Positions 51,000 through 61,258 of a DNA stretch of 64,000 bases are shown here, piece by piece. A model generated the notes under the pieces. It made no database searches and was not told where the DNA came from. It worked only from the letters and a program-made list of their open reading frames with translations. Position numbers and translations under genes: made by a program. The DNA lies in NCBI RefSeq assembly GCF_002706795.1, contig NZ_CP017705.1:2280001-2344000 (forward strand), in the 5' to 3' direction. The stretch is from Brevibacillus laterosporus DSM 25 (GTDB lineage: Bacteria; Bacillota; Bacilli; Brevibacillales; Brevibacillaceae). Every line of letters starts with the position of its first letter. Within the stretch, counting starts at the first letter, position 1.

Positions 51000-52294
51000 T
51001 GTTAGGATCTTTTTCTAACATCTTTAAGATAGGCGACCTGCGTCGAAAGGTGTTTTTCACTCTTTTGATGCTTGTCGTCTTCCGAATTGGAACCCACGTT
51101 CCTGTGCCTAACATCAATGTTGATTTACTTCAAGGTAATACCAACAATTTTGTTGGTCTTCTGGATACATTCTCTGGTGGTGCATTGAAAAAATTCTCTA
51201 TCTTCGCGATGGGTATTATGCCATACATCACTGCTTCGATCATTATGCAGCTTCTTTCCATGGATGTGGTTCCGAAGTTTACGCAATGGTCGAAGGAAGG
51301 AGAAGTGGGACGTCGCAAAATTGCGCAGGTAACACGCTACGGTACGATTGTTCTTGGATTTATCCAATCACTTGGTATGACCTATGGTTTTAACCGAATG
51401 ATGAACGGATTAGTTACTGACACATCTTGGAGCAGCTTTTTGTTAATTGCTTTGACTCTAACAGCAGGAACTGCTTTTTTGCTGTGGTTAGGTGAGCAAA
51501 TTACCGAAAAGGGCATTGGTAATGGTATTTCCATTATCATCATGGCGGGTATCGTCGCCAATATACCTGGTGGGATTCATACAATCTATGAGATGCAGTT
51601 TAATAATCCCAACTCGCAAGTTTTCTTTGGAGTTATTAAAATCTTACTGATTCTACTAGCGATTCTATTGCTGGTTGTAGGAATTATCTACATGCAACAA
51701 GGCTTGCGGAAGATTCCTGTACAGTATGCGAAACGTGTTGTAGGACGTAAGATGTTTGGTGGACAGTCTTCTCATATTCCACTAAAAGTCAACTCAGCAG
51801 GGGTTATTCCGGTAATCTTCGCTGTGTCGCTAGTAGTGTTCCCGTCAACAATCGCTAGTTTCTGGGTAAAACCGACTGGTGAAGGAATTGCTAACTGGAT
51901 TTATAACAACTTCCAGGTTAGTTCTCCGCTTGGCATGACGCTTTACGCGGTGTTAATCATTGGCTTTACGTTCTTCTATACATTTGTTCAGATGAATCCT
52001 GCTCAAATGGCAGAAAATATGAGAAAGAATGGCGGTTACATTCCTGGAATTCGCCCTGGTACTAACACCGAGGTATATATTACTCGTACATTAACTCGCC
52101 TAACGTTCGCCGGTGCTATATTCCTGACTATCATCTCGCTATTGCCTTTCGCATTTAGTAAGATGTTTGGATTGCCTAACTCGATTTATATCGGTGGTAC
52201 ATCCATCTTGATTATGATTGGGGTTGTTCTCGACACCATGAAACAAATCGAGAGCCAGCTTATACAGCGTCATTACAAAGGCTTCATTAAATAA
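50999..52294 (+). CDS. secY: SecY, protein translocase channel subunit
   Basis: 431 residues with ten membrane helices. The plug/pore region (GLLDTFSGGALKKFSIFAMGIMPYITASIIMQLL) and the cytoplasmic loops that bind SecA or ribosomes (IPVQYAKRVVGRKMFGGQSSHIPLKVNSAGVIPVIFA) are present. It shares one base with the rplO stop (TAATG), so translation is probably coupled. It partners SecE, encoded at 23387. Confidence 0.97.
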   Translation: MLGSFSNIFKIGDLRRKVFFTLLMLVVFRIGTHVPVPNINVDLLQGNTNNFVGLLDTFSGGALKKFSIFAMGIMPYITASIIMQLLSMDVVPKFTQWSKEGEVGRRKIAQVTRYGTIVLGFIQSLGMTYGFNRMMNGLVTDTSWSSFLLIALTLTAGTAFLLWLGEQITEKGIGNGISIIIMAGIVANIPGGIHTIYEMQFNNPNSQVFFGVIKILLILLAILLLVVGIIYMQQGLRKIPVQYAKRVVGRKMFGGQSSHIPLKVNSAGVIPVIFAVSLVVFPSTIASFWVKPTGEGIANWIYNNFQVSSPLGMTLYAVLIIGFTFFYTFVQMNPAQMAENMRKNGGYIPGIRPGTNTEVYITRTLTRLTFAGAIFLTIISLLPFAFSKMFGLPNSIYIGGTSILIMIGVVLDTMKQIESQLIQRHYKGFIK

Positions 52295-52306
52295 CGAGTA
52301 TAATAA

Positions 52307-53047
<741 letters not shown>

Positions 53048-53053
53048 GCGATA

Positions 53054-53800
53054 ATGATTAATATAAAGTCAAAAGCTGAACTTGAAATTATGAGGGAAGC
53101 TGGCCGAATTGTCGCTTTAACTCACCAACAGCTGGCAAACTTCATAAAGCCGGGTGTTACTACAAAGGAACTTGATGAGCTGGCCGAAACTTTTATTCGC
53201 AGTCATAATGCGATTCCGTCGTTTAAGGGCTACGGTGGGTTTACAGGCAGTATCTGTGCCTCAGTCAATGAGGAACTCGTACATGGAATTCCAGGAAAAC
53301 GGACATTGCAAGAAGGGGATATCATCAGCATAGACATTGGTGCTAAGTTTCAGGGTTATCATGGTGACTCAGCCTGGACCTATGCTGTTGGTAACATCTC
53401 TTTGGATGATCAGCGCCTGATGCAAGTCACAGAAGAGTCCTTATATAAAGGTCTGGCGAAAGCAATTCCTGATGGACGCCTTTCTGATATCTCTCATGAG
53501 ATTCAACTACATGCGGAAGCTGCTGGTTATTCAATTGTCCGCGAGTACGTGGGACATGGAATCGGTCAAAGTTTGCATGAAGATCCACAAATTCCTAATT
53601 ATGGTTCTCCTAACAGAGGGCCAAGATTAAAGCCAGGAATGGTTTTAGCAATCGAGCCGATGGTGAATGCTGGCGAACGTTATGTCCGCACATTGGAGGA
53701 CAATTGGACGGTCGTAACAGTGGATGGGAAAAAGTGTGCGCACTATGAACACACCATCGCGATTACGGAAGATGGCTATGAGATCTTGACTAGACCCTAA
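53054..53800 (+). CDS. map: Methionine aminopeptidase, type I
   Basis: 248 residues, pita-bread fold. The five metal ligands are visible: Asp in [14 protein letters not shown] (two), His in [10 protein letters not shown], Glu in AIEPMVN and Glu in HYEHTIAI. The substrate His lies in [11 protein letters not shown]. It removes N-terminal Met from new proteins. It is 6 bases after adk, in the standard secY-adk-map order. Confidence 0.96.
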   Translation: MINIKSKAELEIMREAGRIVALTHQQLANFIKPGVTTKELDELAETFIRSHNAIPSFKGYGGFTGSICASVNEELVHGIPGKRTLQEGDIISIDIGAKFQGYHGDSAWTYAVGNISLDDQRLMQVTEESLYKGLAKAIPDGRLSDISHEIQLHAEAAGYSIVREYVGHGIGQSLHEDPQIPNYGSPNRGPRLKPGMVLAIEPMVNAGERYVRTLEDNWTVVTVDGKKCAHYEHTIAITEDGYEILTRP

Positions 53801-53806
53801 ACGAAG

Positions 53807-53884
53807 GTGAACTGGAAGATTGTCGTTCAACGTGTTGACGATAAGTTTGTTCAAGTAGCCGAGAAGTTTCTCGAGGCATTATGA
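53807..53884 (+). pseudogene. Short frame in the map-infA spacer, possible remnant of a KOW-domain gene
   Basis: A GTG frame of 25 codons, in frame with and directly after the map stop (MNWKIVVQRVDDKFVQVAEKFLEAL). Many Firmicutes have a small KOW RNA-binding protein gene at this position, and the stretch KIVVQRVDDKFVQVAE is reminiscent of its middle part, but the rest is missing. It could be a decayed copy or chance. The other 130 bases between map and infA hold no gene; gagaag-tttctc is a weak hairpin. Confidence 0.25.
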
Positions 53885-53936
53885 TGATGCCAAACTCATG
53901 GTCTGACTGTATAAACAGTTGAAAGGAGACTAGCCA

Positions 53937-54155
53937 ATGGCCAAAGACGACGTAATTGAAGTAGAAGGTACCGTCATCGAACCATTGCCAAATGCAATGT
54001 TCCGTGTTGAACTGGAAAATGGACATAAAGTATTGGCACACGTATCTGGAAAAATTCGAATGCACTTCATTCGTATTCTTCCTGGAGACAAGGTAACTGT
54101 CGAACTATCGCCTTACGATTTAACTCGCGGGCGTATTACGTACCGTTACAAATAA
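53937..54155 (+). CDS. infA: Translation initiation factor IF-1
   Basis: 72 residues, a single S1-type OB fold: [72 protein letters not shown]. It binds the 30S A site during initiation. The SD is gaaaggag; rpmJ follows. Confidence 0.97.
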   Translation: MAKDDVIEVEGTVIEPLPNAMFRVELENGHKVLAHVSGKIRMHFIRILPGDKVTVELSPYDLTRGRITYRYK

Positions 54156-54168
54156 TTTTAACCCCTAG

Positions 54169-54300
<132 letters not shown>

Positions 54301-54323
54301 ACTCAAGGAGGTGCTTTAGAAGA

Positions 54324-54692
54324 ATGGCACGTATTGCAGGCGTCGACTTGCCTCGTGAAAAACGAGTGGAAATCGCACTTACCTATATCTTCGGTATCGG
54401 TCGCTCTACTTCCCAACGCATTCTTGCGGAAGCTGGCGTAGATGCTAATGCTCGTGTTCGTGATTTGACTGAAGATGAAGTTAACAAACTTCGTGAATTC
54501 ATCGACAAGAACATCAAAGTTGAGGGGGATCTTCGTCGTGAAATCTCTCTTAACATCAAACGCTTGATGGAAATTGGTTGCTTCCGTGGTATCCGCCATC
54601 GTCGTGGATTACCAGTTCGTGGTCAACGTTCTAAAACAAATGCTCGTACACGTAAAGGTCCTCGTCGTACAGTAGCGAACAAGAAGAAGTAA
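54324..54692 (+). CDS. rpsM: 30S ribosomal protein S13 (uS13)
   Basis: 122 residues: [34 protein letters not shown] with a helix-two-turn-helix, and the basic tail [29 protein letters not shown] that contacts P-site tRNA. The SD is aaggaggtgc. Confidence 0.97.
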   Translation: MARIAGVDLPREKRVEIALTYIFGIGRSTSQRILAEAGVDANARVRDLTEDEVNKLREFIDKNIKVEGDLRREISLNIKRLMEIGCFRGIRHRRGLPVRGQRSKTNARTRKGPRRTVANKKK

Positions 54693-54708
54693 AGGAGGGT
54701 AAATTAAC

Positions 54709-55107
54709 ATGGCTAAAAGAAAACAAGTTGCGACTCGTACACGTCGTCGCGATCGTAAAAACGTTGAAGTTGGCGTAGCACATATCCGTTCTACTTTCAA
54801 CAACACTATCGTTACGATCACAGACCCTCATGGCAACGCAATCTCTTGGTCCAGTGCTGGTGCCCTCGGCTTCAGAGGTTCCCGTAAGAGCACTCCATTC
54901 GCAGCTCAAATGGCTGCTGAAACTGCAGCAAAAACTGCAATGGATCATGGAATGCGTTCTTTGGAAGTACTAGTTAAAGGTCCTGGTGCTGGTCGTGAGG
55001 CTGCTATCCGTTCATTGCAAGCTGCTGGTTTGGAAGTTAACATGATTAAAGATGTTACCCCAATCCCACACAACGGCTGCCGTCCACCAAAACGTCGCCG
55101 CGTGTAG
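54709..55107 (+). CDS. rpsK: 30S ribosomal protein S11 (uS11)
   Basis: 132 residues: [50 protein letters not shown] and the end [18 protein letters not shown]. It forms the platform near the Shine-Dalgarno helix. The SD is aaggaggg, 16 bases after rpsM. Confidence 0.97.
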   Translation: MAKRKQVATRTRRRDRKNVEVGVAHIRSTFNNTIVTITDPHGNAISWSSAGALGFRGSRKSTPFAAQMAAETAAKTAMDHGMRSLEVLVKGPGAGREAAIRSLQAAGLEVNMIKDVTPIPHNGCRPPKRRRV

Positions 55108-55209
55108 TCGGGTTTATAAAGCTCAGAACTTGTCCATAATAGAATGGTAGATTCTGCTTTTTTGGCTTGACATGCATGCAAACGGTAAACCGCCGAAAGA
55201 AATTCCTGA

Positions 55210-55228
55210 GTGGGTCCCTAGGCCCACC
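55210..55228 (+). promoter_or_regulatory. Small hairpin in the rpsK-rpoA spacer
   Basis: gtggg-t-cc / gg-cccac with a 3-base loop, 37 bases before rpoA, not followed by T. The 158-base spacer holds no gene. Possible regulatory or processing site; function unknown. Confidence 0.4.
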
Positions 55229-55265
55229 CTTGAATTTCGACGTTTTGAAGGAGGGTTTGTTAAGA

Positions 55266-56210
55266 ATGATAGAAATAGAAAAACCTAGAATTGAGGTTGT
55301 GGAGTTAGACGACGATAACTTGTACGGCAAATTCGTCGTTGAGCCCCTTGAGCGTGGTTACGGTACAACCCTTGGCAATTCACTTAGACGGATTCTACTG
55401 TCTTCTTTGCCAGGTGCGGCGGTTACTTCTGTTCAAATTGACGGTGTACTACACGAATTCTCGACTATTGATGGAGTCGTGGAGGACGTAACTGAAATCA
55501 TCCTCAACATCAAGGGTCTTGCGCTTAAGATCCATTCTGATGAAGAAAAAATCCTTGAGATTGATGCAGAAGGCGAAGGCGTTGTGAAAGCAGGAGATAT
55601 TCGTGCTGATAGTGATGTGGAGATTTTAAACCCTGATCTGCATATCGCAACGTTAGCAAATGGCGGTCGTCTGCATATTCGCATGACAGCAGGACGCGGT
55701 CGTGGGTATGTTCAAGCAGATGGCAATAAATCTGAGGATCAACCAATTGGGGTTATTCCAATTGATTCCATTTACACTCCAATCAAACGTGTTAACTATC
55801 AAGTTGAGAATACCCGTGTTGGGCAAATGACTAACTATGATAAATTAACATTGGAAGTTTGGACAAATGGAAGCATCCGCCCTGAGGAAGCTGTTAGCCT
55901 TGGAGCCAAAATCATGACGGAACATCTTAACTTGTTCGTTGGTTTGACTGACGAAGCCAAAGATGCTGAAATCATGGTCGAAAAAGAAGAAGATAAGAAA
56001 GAAAAAGTCTTGGAGATGACTATCGAAGAGCTTGATCTTTCTGTTCGTTCTTACAACTGCTTGAAACGCGCTGGTATCAACACGGTTCAAGAGTTAACTC
56101 AGAAGTCTGAAGAAGATATGATGAAAGTTCGTAACTTGGGACGTAAATCTTTAGAAGAAGTTCAAGAAAAACTTCAAGAACTTGGTCTAGGTCTACGTAA
56201 CGATGACTAA
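55266..56210 (+). CDS. rpoA: RNA polymerase alpha subunit (RpoA)
   Basis: 314 residues. The N-terminal assembly domain ([43 protein letters not shown]) dimerises and binds RpoB and RpoC. A flexible linker (KEEDKKEKV) leads to the C-terminal domain ([26 protein letters not shown], helix-hairpin-helix [13 protein letters not shown]) that binds UP elements and activators. The start [10 protein letters not shown] at ATG 55266 matches Bacillus; the SD aaggaggg is about 10 bases upstream. Confidence 0.98.
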   Translation: MIEIEKPRIEVVELDDDNLYGKFVVEPLERGYGTTLGNSLRRILLSSLPGAAVTSVQIDGVLHEFSTIDGVVEDVTEIILNIKGLALKIHSDEEKILEIDAEGEGVVKAGDIRADSDVEILNPDLHIATLANGGRLHIRMTAGRGRGYVQADGNKSEDQPIGVIPIDSIYTPIKRVNYQVENTRVGQMTNYDKLTLEVWTNGSIRPEEAVSLGAKIMTEHLNLFVGLTDEAKDAEIMVEKEEDKKEKVLEMTIEELDLSVRSYNCLKRAGINTVQELTQKSEEDMMKVRNLGRKSLEEVQEKLQELGLGLRNDD

Positions 56211-56275
56211 GAGCTTTTAGCATAGTTATCTATACAGATGTTACTATCCACTCCTTGTCTTGGGAGAGGGTCAAA

Positions 56276-56319
56276 TCTGGTGTGAAATGCTGATGCAATA
56301 TAAGTCACAACACACCAGA
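56276..56319 (+). promoter_or_regulatory. Hairpin just upstream of the rplQ ribosome-binding site
   Basis: tctggtgtg (56276-56284) / cacaccaga (56311-56319) is a perfect 9-bp stem with a 26-base loop, ending 3 bases before the rplQ SD (aaggagg). A smaller ctcc / ggag stem precedes it near 56251. There is no T-run, so this is more likely control of rplQ translation or mRNA processing. Confidence 0.5.
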
Positions 56320-56336
56320 AAGAAGGAGGTTAGAAC

Positions 56337-56699
56337 ATGGCATACCGTAAACTGGGACGTCGTAGTGCGGCTCGTAAAGCTCTGTTCCGCGATTTGGTAA
56401 CAGATCTTATCATCAATGAGCGCATCGAAACGACTGAAATGAAAGCGAAAGAACTACGTTCTATCGCTGATAAAATGGTCACTCTTGCAAAACGCGGTGA
56501 TCTTCATGCACGTCGTCAAGTAGCTGCTTTCGTTCGTAACGAAATCGCTACTGAGGAAGGCAAAACAGCTGTTCAAAAACTTTTCGATGATATCGCACCA
56601 CGTTTCGCTGAGCGTAATGGTGGATACACTCGTATCCTTAAAATTGGTCCTCGCCGTGGCGATGCTGCACCAATGGCTTATATCGAATTAGTTGAATAG
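56337..56699 (+). CDS. rplQ: 50S ribosomal protein L17 (bL17)
   Basis: 120 residues: [55 protein letters not shown], ending [22 protein letters not shown]. It is the last gene of the alpha cluster. The SD is gaaggaggtt. Confidence 0.97.
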   Translation: MAYRKLGRRSAARKALFRDLVTDLIINERIETTEMKAKELRSIADKMVTLAKRGDLHARRQVAAFVRNEIATEEGKTAVQKLFDDIAPRFAERNGGYTRILKIGPRRGDAAPMAYIELVE

Positions 56700-56710
56700 T
56701 AACTGGTTGC

Positions 56711-56773
56711 TAGAGAAAGGGTGAGGACAGGGTCTGGTTTTGCCGGGTTCTGATTCAACCCTTTTTTCTTTTA
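56711..56773 (+). terminator. Terminator after rplQ
   Basis: aaagggt and accctttttt can close a long hairpin. The inner segment agggtctgg / ccgggttct pairs throughout if G-U pairs are allowed, with loop ttttg. A T-rich tail ttttttctttt follows. Terminator strength is uncertain because of the wobble pairs. Confidence 0.65.
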
Positions 56774-56832
56774 TCCAGATATAGTTCCAAAAACATCTTG
56801 TATTATTGCCTGTGACGAGGGATGTGAGGACT

Positions 56833-57687
56833 TTGAAAGAACAATCTAACATGATTCAGGCTAGTGGGCTTACCTTTCAATATCACTCGGAGCAAGTAGA
56901 AGCATCCCCCGTGGTAAAAGGTATAGACTTTTCTATTCAGGAAGGTTCTTTTGTTTCAATTATTGGACACAATGGCTCTGGCAAATCGACGTTAGCAAAG
57001 CTTATGAACGCTTTGTTGGTACCGACTGCAGGGGTACTGACGGTCACTGGATTTTCTACTGACGATGAGGAACGATTATGGGACATCAGACAGCAGGTAG
57101 GTATGGTGTTTCAGAATCCAGATAATCAAATCGTTGGTACGATCGTCGAGGATGACGTAGCCTTTGGGCTTGAGAATCTTGGAATTGAAGCAACTGAGAT
57201 GCGTAAACGTATTGACGAATCCTTAGAGTCGGTGAAGATGACAGCCTACCTGAAAAGCCAGCCTCAACGGCTATCTGGTGGGCAGAAGCAGCGTGTAGCG
57301 ATTGCTGGAATTCTGGCAATGCGCCCCTCCATTATTATTTTGGATGAAGCCACTGCTATGCTTGACCCACAAGGAAGAAAAGAAGTTATTCAATTGGTTC
57401 ATAAGCTGAACCGAGAAGAAGGACTCACAATCATTAACATTACGCATTTTCCTGAAGAGACGTTAGAGTCTGATCGTATTATTGTGATGGATCAGGGGAA
57501 GATTTATGCAGATGGTACTCCTGTTGAAGTGTATGCCGACGTAGAGGGTCTGAAGGCTATTGGTCTGGATGTTCCCTTTGGAGGAAGGCTTCGTCACATT
57601 TTAGGGCAACAAGGTATAAAACTTCAGACTGTACTGGATCAAGAGGAGTTGGTTGACGAATTATGCAAATATCTTTTGAAAATGTGA
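56833..57687 (+). CDS. ecfA1: EcfA1, energy-coupling factor transporter ATPase
   Basis: About 284 residues. Walker A is GHNGSGKST, the Q-loop VFQNPDNQ, the signature LSGGQKQR, Walker B IIILDEATAMLDP and the switch His in ITHF. The start is uncertain: TTG 56833, GTG 56824 and TTG 56806 are in frame near gagg sequences, while ATG 56851 has no SD but still leaves an intact domain. It is the first ATPase of the shared ECF module that powers uptake of vitamins via separate S-components. The gene overlaps ecfA2 by 25 bases. Confidence 0.92.
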   Translation: MKEQSNMIQASGLTFQYHSEQVEASPVVKGIDFSIQEGSFVSIIGHNGSGKSTLAKLMNALLVPTAGVLTVTGFSTDDEERLWDIRQQVGMVFQNPDNQIVGTIVEDDVAFGLENLGIEATEMRKRIDESLESVKMTAYLKSQPQRLSGGQKQRVAIAGILAMRPSIIILDEATAMLDPQGRKEVIQLVHKLNREEGLTIINITHFPEETLESDRIIVMDQGKIYADGTPVEVYADVEGLKAIGLDVPFGGRLRHILGQQGIKLQTVLDQEELVDELCKYLLKM

Positions 57688-58541
57688 CCTATTTGTATGG
57701 AAAAGGGACTCCGTTTGAAAAAGAGGCACTTTCGCACATCTCCTTTACTATCCCATCGGGTTCGTTTGTAGGTATTATTGGTCAAACTGGTTCCGGAAAG
57801 TCGACTTTGATTCAGCATCTAAATGGTTTAATTAAGCCATCAGAGGGTACTGTACGGGTCGGGGAGATGGTTGTTACTCCTACAACGAAAAAAACGCGTA
57901 ATTTGCGCCGTCAGGTGGGGCTCGTGTTCCAATATCCGGAACATCAACTTTTTGAAGAAACTGTACTTAAAGATGTGATGTACGGTCCATTAAATTATGA
58001 ATTACCCAAACAAATGGCTTATCAAAGGGCAAAAGAATCGCTTGAAATCGTGGGGCTTTCCTTCGATGAGGTTAAAGATCGCTCTCCTTTCCATTTAAGT
58101 GGGGGACAGATGCGCCGAGTTGCAATTGCAGGGGTATTGGCAATGCAACCGAAAGTGCTTGTTCTAGATGAGCCGACCGCAGGACTAGATCCTGCTGGAA
58201 GGAAGGCCATCTTAGAAGGAATATTTCAGATTCATCGGGAACAAAAGCTCACTACTTTACTGGTTACCCACAGTATGGAAGAAGCTGCTCGATATGCTGA
58301 TTATCTTCTGGTATTGGCTAAAGGGAAGATTGCTATGGAGGGTACACCTGCAGACATTTTTAAAGAGCAAGCTGCTTTGCAAGAATTGGCTTTAGATGTA
58401 CCTGAAACAGTCTCTTTTCTTCATCGATTAAATGAAAAGCTTCCACACAATAAGCGATTGCCGCTCTCTTTATACAAAGAAGAGGATCTATCCTCCTATC
58501 TGCTTGATCTACTCAAACGGGGTAGGGAGGATGTTCTATGA
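57663..58541 (+). CDS. ecfA2: EcfA2, energy-coupling factor transporter ATPase
   Basis: 292 residues. Walker A is GQTGSGKSTL, the Q-loop VFQYPEHQ, the signature LSGGQMRR, Walker B VLVLDEPTAGLDP and the switch His in VTHSMEEA. It pairs with EcfA1 as an asymmetric ATPase dimer below EcfT. ATG 57663 lies within the end of ecfA1 and its own end overlaps ecfT by 4 bases, so the three are tightly coupled. Confidence 0.94.
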   Translation: MQISFENVTYLYGKGTPFEKEALSHISFTIPSGSFVGIIGQTGSGKSTLIQHLNGLIKPSEGTVRVGEMVVTPTTKKTRNLRRQVGLVFQYPEHQLFEETVLKDVMYGPLNYELPKQMAYQRAKESLEIVGLSFDEVKDRSPFHLSGGQMRRVAIAGVLAMQPKVLVLDEPTAGLDPAGRKAILEGIFQIHREQKLTTLLVTHSMEEAARYADYLLVLAKGKIAMEGTPADIFKEQAALQELALDVPETVSFLHRLNEKLPHNKRLPLSLYKEEDLSSYLLDLLKRGREDVL

Positions 58542-59341
58542 GCATGCTACAAAATTTTGCTATTGGCCAGTATATACCCAGTGATTCCTTTGTCCACCGC
58601 CTAGATCCGAGAAGTAAATTTTTATTTATTATCGTGTTTGCTATGGTTGTTTTTATGGCGAATAAGGTGGAAATCTATGGATTCTTAGTAGCTATTCTCT
58701 TGTTATGCTTGTTTATGTCTAAACTTTCGCTTTCCTATATCTTTCGTGGTTTAAAACCAGTCTGGTTCCTACTAGTGCTTACCGTCATTTTGCAGATCTT
58801 GCTTACCAAAGGGGGGCAGGTGTATGTAAAGTGGGGGTGGTTTAGCATAGAAGAGGAAGGTGTGCGTCAGGCCTTGTTTGTTTCGATGCGATTAGGTTTA
58901 TTGGTTGTAATCAGCTCATTGTTGACTTTAACCACTTCACCTATTGATCTTACTGATGGGGTGGAACGAATGTTTGGCCCATTAAAAAAGTGGGGTCTTC
59001 CTGTTCATGAAATGGCGCTCATGCTTTCCATTGCGATTCGATTTATCCCGACGCTATTGGAAGAGACGGACAAGATTATGAAAGCACAGATGGCCAGAGG
59101 TGCTAATTTTGATAGTGGAACACTGTTGAGCCGGGCAAAAGCCATGGTTGCCATTGTGATTCCGCTGTTTATTAGTGCATTTCGTCGAGCTGAAGATTTA
59201 GCATTAGCAATGGAGGCAAGAGGATACCGTGGGGATATTGGACGTACAAAATTACGTCAACTGCGTTTTAGTTATCGAGACGGCATCCTATTGTTATTTA
59301 TGTTGGTTCTGGTGGTAGTTGTAGGATGGTGGAGAACATGA
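58538..59341 (+). CDS. ecfT: EcfT, energy-coupling factor transporter membrane subunit
   Basis: 267 residues with about six membrane segments. The two coupling-helix signatures, AQMARGANF and AMEARGYRG (x-A-R-G), contact EcfA1 and EcfA2. It starts with ATGA overlapping the ecfA2 stop. No S-component gene is adjacent, so this is a shared (group II) module serving scattered S-components. truA overlaps its end by 4 bases. Confidence 0.93.
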   Translation: MSMLQNFAIGQYIPSDSFVHRLDPRSKFLFIIVFAMVVFMANKVEIYGFLVAILLLCLFMSKLSLSYIFRGLKPVWFLLVLTVILQILLTKGGQVYVKWGWFSIEEEGVRQALFVSMRLGLLVVISSLLTLTTSPIDLTDGVERMFGPLKKWGLPVHEMALMLSIAIRFIPTLLEETDKIMKAQMARGANFDSGTLLSRAKAMVAIVIPLFISAFRRAEDLALAMEARGYRGDIGRTKLRQLRFSYRDGILLLFMLVLVVVVGWWRT

Positions 59342-60078
59342 AACGATTAAAAGGTATTGTTGCCTATGATGGAACTGATTATAGTGGGTTTCAAGTTCAA
59401 CCTGAACAAATGACCATTCAAGGGGAGATTGAGGCAGCAATTATGCGCATTACTGGCGAGACTATTCAGATTCACGGGTCTGGTCGTACAGATGCGGGTG
59501 TTCATGCCAAAGGTCAAACATTTCACTTTGATACAAAATCAACTATCCCTTTAGAAAAATGGTGTTGGATTCTTAATAATCAGCTACCTAACTCGATTGT
59601 CATACAATCAATAGAGGAGGTAGAGCCGTCCTTTCATGCTCGATTTGACGTCAGAGAGAAGGAATACCGATATTGTATTAACAATGCTCAGGTGCCAGAC
59701 ATCTTTCGTCACCGCTATGCTTGGCATGTTCGCTATCCGCTAGATGTGGAAGTGATGAGACAAGCTGCCACCCATTTGATAGGGACGCATAACTTTACTT
59801 CTTTTTGCTCTGCAAAGACGCATGTGGAGAATAAGGTGCGTACCATTTATGACGTGAAAATTGAACAAGAAGGAACTCTTCTTTGGATTATTTGTCGCGG
59901 CAACGGGTTTTTATATAACATGGTAAGAATCATTGCGGGAACCTTGCTTAACGTTGGAGAAGGCAAGCTAAGCCCGGATCATATCCCTAGTATTCTTGCA
60001 GGGTGTGATCGGGAATTAGCAGGACAGACAGCACCTCCCCATGGTCTTACAATGTGGGAAGTATTTTACAAGGAATAG
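59338..60078 (+). CDS. truA: TruA, tRNA pseudouridine(38-40) synthase
   Basis: 246 residues. The catalytic Asp lies in GSGRTDAGVHAKGQ near residue 52. FTSFCSAKTHVENKVRTIYDVKI and GNGFLYNMVRIIAGTLL are the other TruA signatures. It modifies the anticodon arm of several tRNAs. ATG 59338 (MKRLKGIVAYDGTDYSG), with ggtggag upstream, overlaps the ecfT stop. Confidence 0.95.
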   Translation: MKRLKGIVAYDGTDYSGFQVQPEQMTIQGEIEAAIMRITGETIQIHGSGRTDAGVHAKGQTFHFDTKSTIPLEKWCWILNNQLPNSIVIQSIEEVEPSFHARFDVREKEYRYCINNAQVPDIFRHRYAWHVRYPLDVEVMRQAATHLIGTHNFTSFCSAKTHVENKVRTIYDVKIEQEGTLLWIICRGNGFLYNMVRIIAGTLLNVGEGKLSPDHIPSILAGCDRELAGQTAPPHGLTMWEVFYKE

Positions 60079-60091
60079 CAATTCGTTTTCC

Positions 60092-60271
60092 TTGACTCTC
60101 ACATGATCTATATAGTATGATAACTAATGGTATTTTCATACCCGCTAGCCCCACTCTAGCCCCGGGATTGAAAATTGATTTAGTACGAATTAGGATACAC
60201 AAGGTAAAGTTGTTCACCGTTGCAACTTTGGCCTTTAACATTGAACGGCAAGATATCTAGGAGGGACAAAC
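60092..60271 (+). promoter_or_regulatory. rplM promoter and L13-type leader
   Basis: TTGACT (60092-60097), an 18-base spacer and TATGAT (60116-60121) make a promoter. The leader folds aagg-t-aaagttg (60201-60212) / caacttt-gg-cctt (60223-60235), ending shortly before the rplM SD (aggaggg). A known L13 autoregulatory leader sits at this position in Bacillus; position and structure fit, but the family match was not computed. Confidence 0.7.
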
Positions 60272-60709
60272 ATGCGTACCACATATATGGCGAAAACGCA
60301 AGAAGTTGAGCGTAAATGGTACATCGTTGACGCTGAAGGCCAAACTCTTGGTCGTCTTGCGAGCGAAGTAGCATCTATCCTACGCGGTAAACTAAAGCCT
60401 GAATTTACACCACACGTTGACACTGGTGATTTCGTAATCGTTCTTAATGCTGACAAAATCAAGCTTACTGGTAAGAAACTTACCGATAAAATGTACTATA
60501 GACACTCCATGCACCCAGGTGGTTTGAAAGCAACTCCTGCTGGTGAAATGCTGAACAAACGCCCAGATCGTTTGTTCGAATTGGCTGTTAAAGGTATGCT
60601 TCCTAAAAACAGCTTGGGACGTCAAATGATCTCAAAACTAAAAGTTTATGCAGGTACTGAGCATCCACATGCTGCTCAAAAACCAGAAGCATGGCAAATT
60701 CGCGGCTAA
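60272..60709 (+). CDS. rplM: 50S ribosomal protein L13 (uL13)
   Basis: 145 residues: [78 protein letters not shown]. The N-terminus MRTTYMA matches Bacillus (MRTTPMA), supporting ATG 60272 over the later ATG. It is an early 50S assembly protein, in an operon with rpsI. Confidence 0.97.
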   Translation: MRTTYMAKTQEVERKWYIVDAEGQTLGRLASEVASILRGKLKPEFTPHVDTGDFVIVLNADKIKLTGKKLTDKMYYRHSMHPGGLKATPAGEMLNKRPDRLFELAVKGMLPKNSLGRQMISKLKVYAGTEHPHAAQKPEAWQIRG

Positions 60710-60729
60710 TAAAAGGGAGGAAATGACTC

Positions 60730-61122
60730 GTGGCACAAGTTCAATACTACGGTACAGGTCGTCGTAAACACTCCGTAGCACGCGTTCGCTTGGTACCAGG
60801 CGAAGGTCGCATTCTGATCAACAAGCGTGATATGGATAATTATTTTGGTTTGGAAACTTTAAAGCTGATCGTAAAACAACCACTAGTTCTTACTGAAACT
60901 CTAGGTCACTATGATGTTTTAGTAAACGTTGGTGGCGGAGGTACAACTGGTCAAGCAGGAGCAATCCGTCATGGTGTTGCTCGTGCATTGCTAAAAGCAG
61001 ATCCAGAACTTCGCGGTGCTCTTAAACGCGCTGGATTCTTGACTCGTGACCCTCGTATGAAAGAACGTAAAAAATACGGTCTTAAAGCGGCTCGTCGCGC
61101 ACCTCAGTTCTCTAAACGTTAA
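60730..61122 (+). CDS. rpsI: 30S ribosomal protein S9 (uS9)
   Basis: 130 residues: [52 protein letters not shown], and the C-terminal tail [17 protein letters not shown] that reaches P-site tRNA. The start is GTG 60730, 20 bases after rplM, with aagggaggaaa. A terminator follows. Confidence 0.97.
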   Translation: MAQVQYYGTGRRKHSVARVRLVPGEGRILINKRDMDNYFGLETLKLIVKQPLVLTETLGHYDVLVNVGGGGTTGQAGAIRHGVARALLKADPELRGALKRAGFLTRDPRMKERKKYGLKAARRAPQFSKR

Positions 61123-61142
61123 TAGTTGTTATTATAAGGATT

Positions 61143-61183
61143 CAAGCCTCAAATCATTTATTGATTTGGGGCTTGTTTTCTTT
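61143..61183 (+). terminator. Terminator of the rplM-rpsI operon
   Basis: caagcctcaaatca (61143-61156) / tgatttggggcttg (61162-61175) with one G-U pair, followed by ttttctttt. 61184-61258 holds nothing else. Confidence 0.9.
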
Positions 61184-61258
61184 TGATAAAGCGGTGATGA
61201 CCATATTTTGACCATAATCATCTTATGCTTTGAGGAAAGCTTGTTTCAAAAGTTGTTA

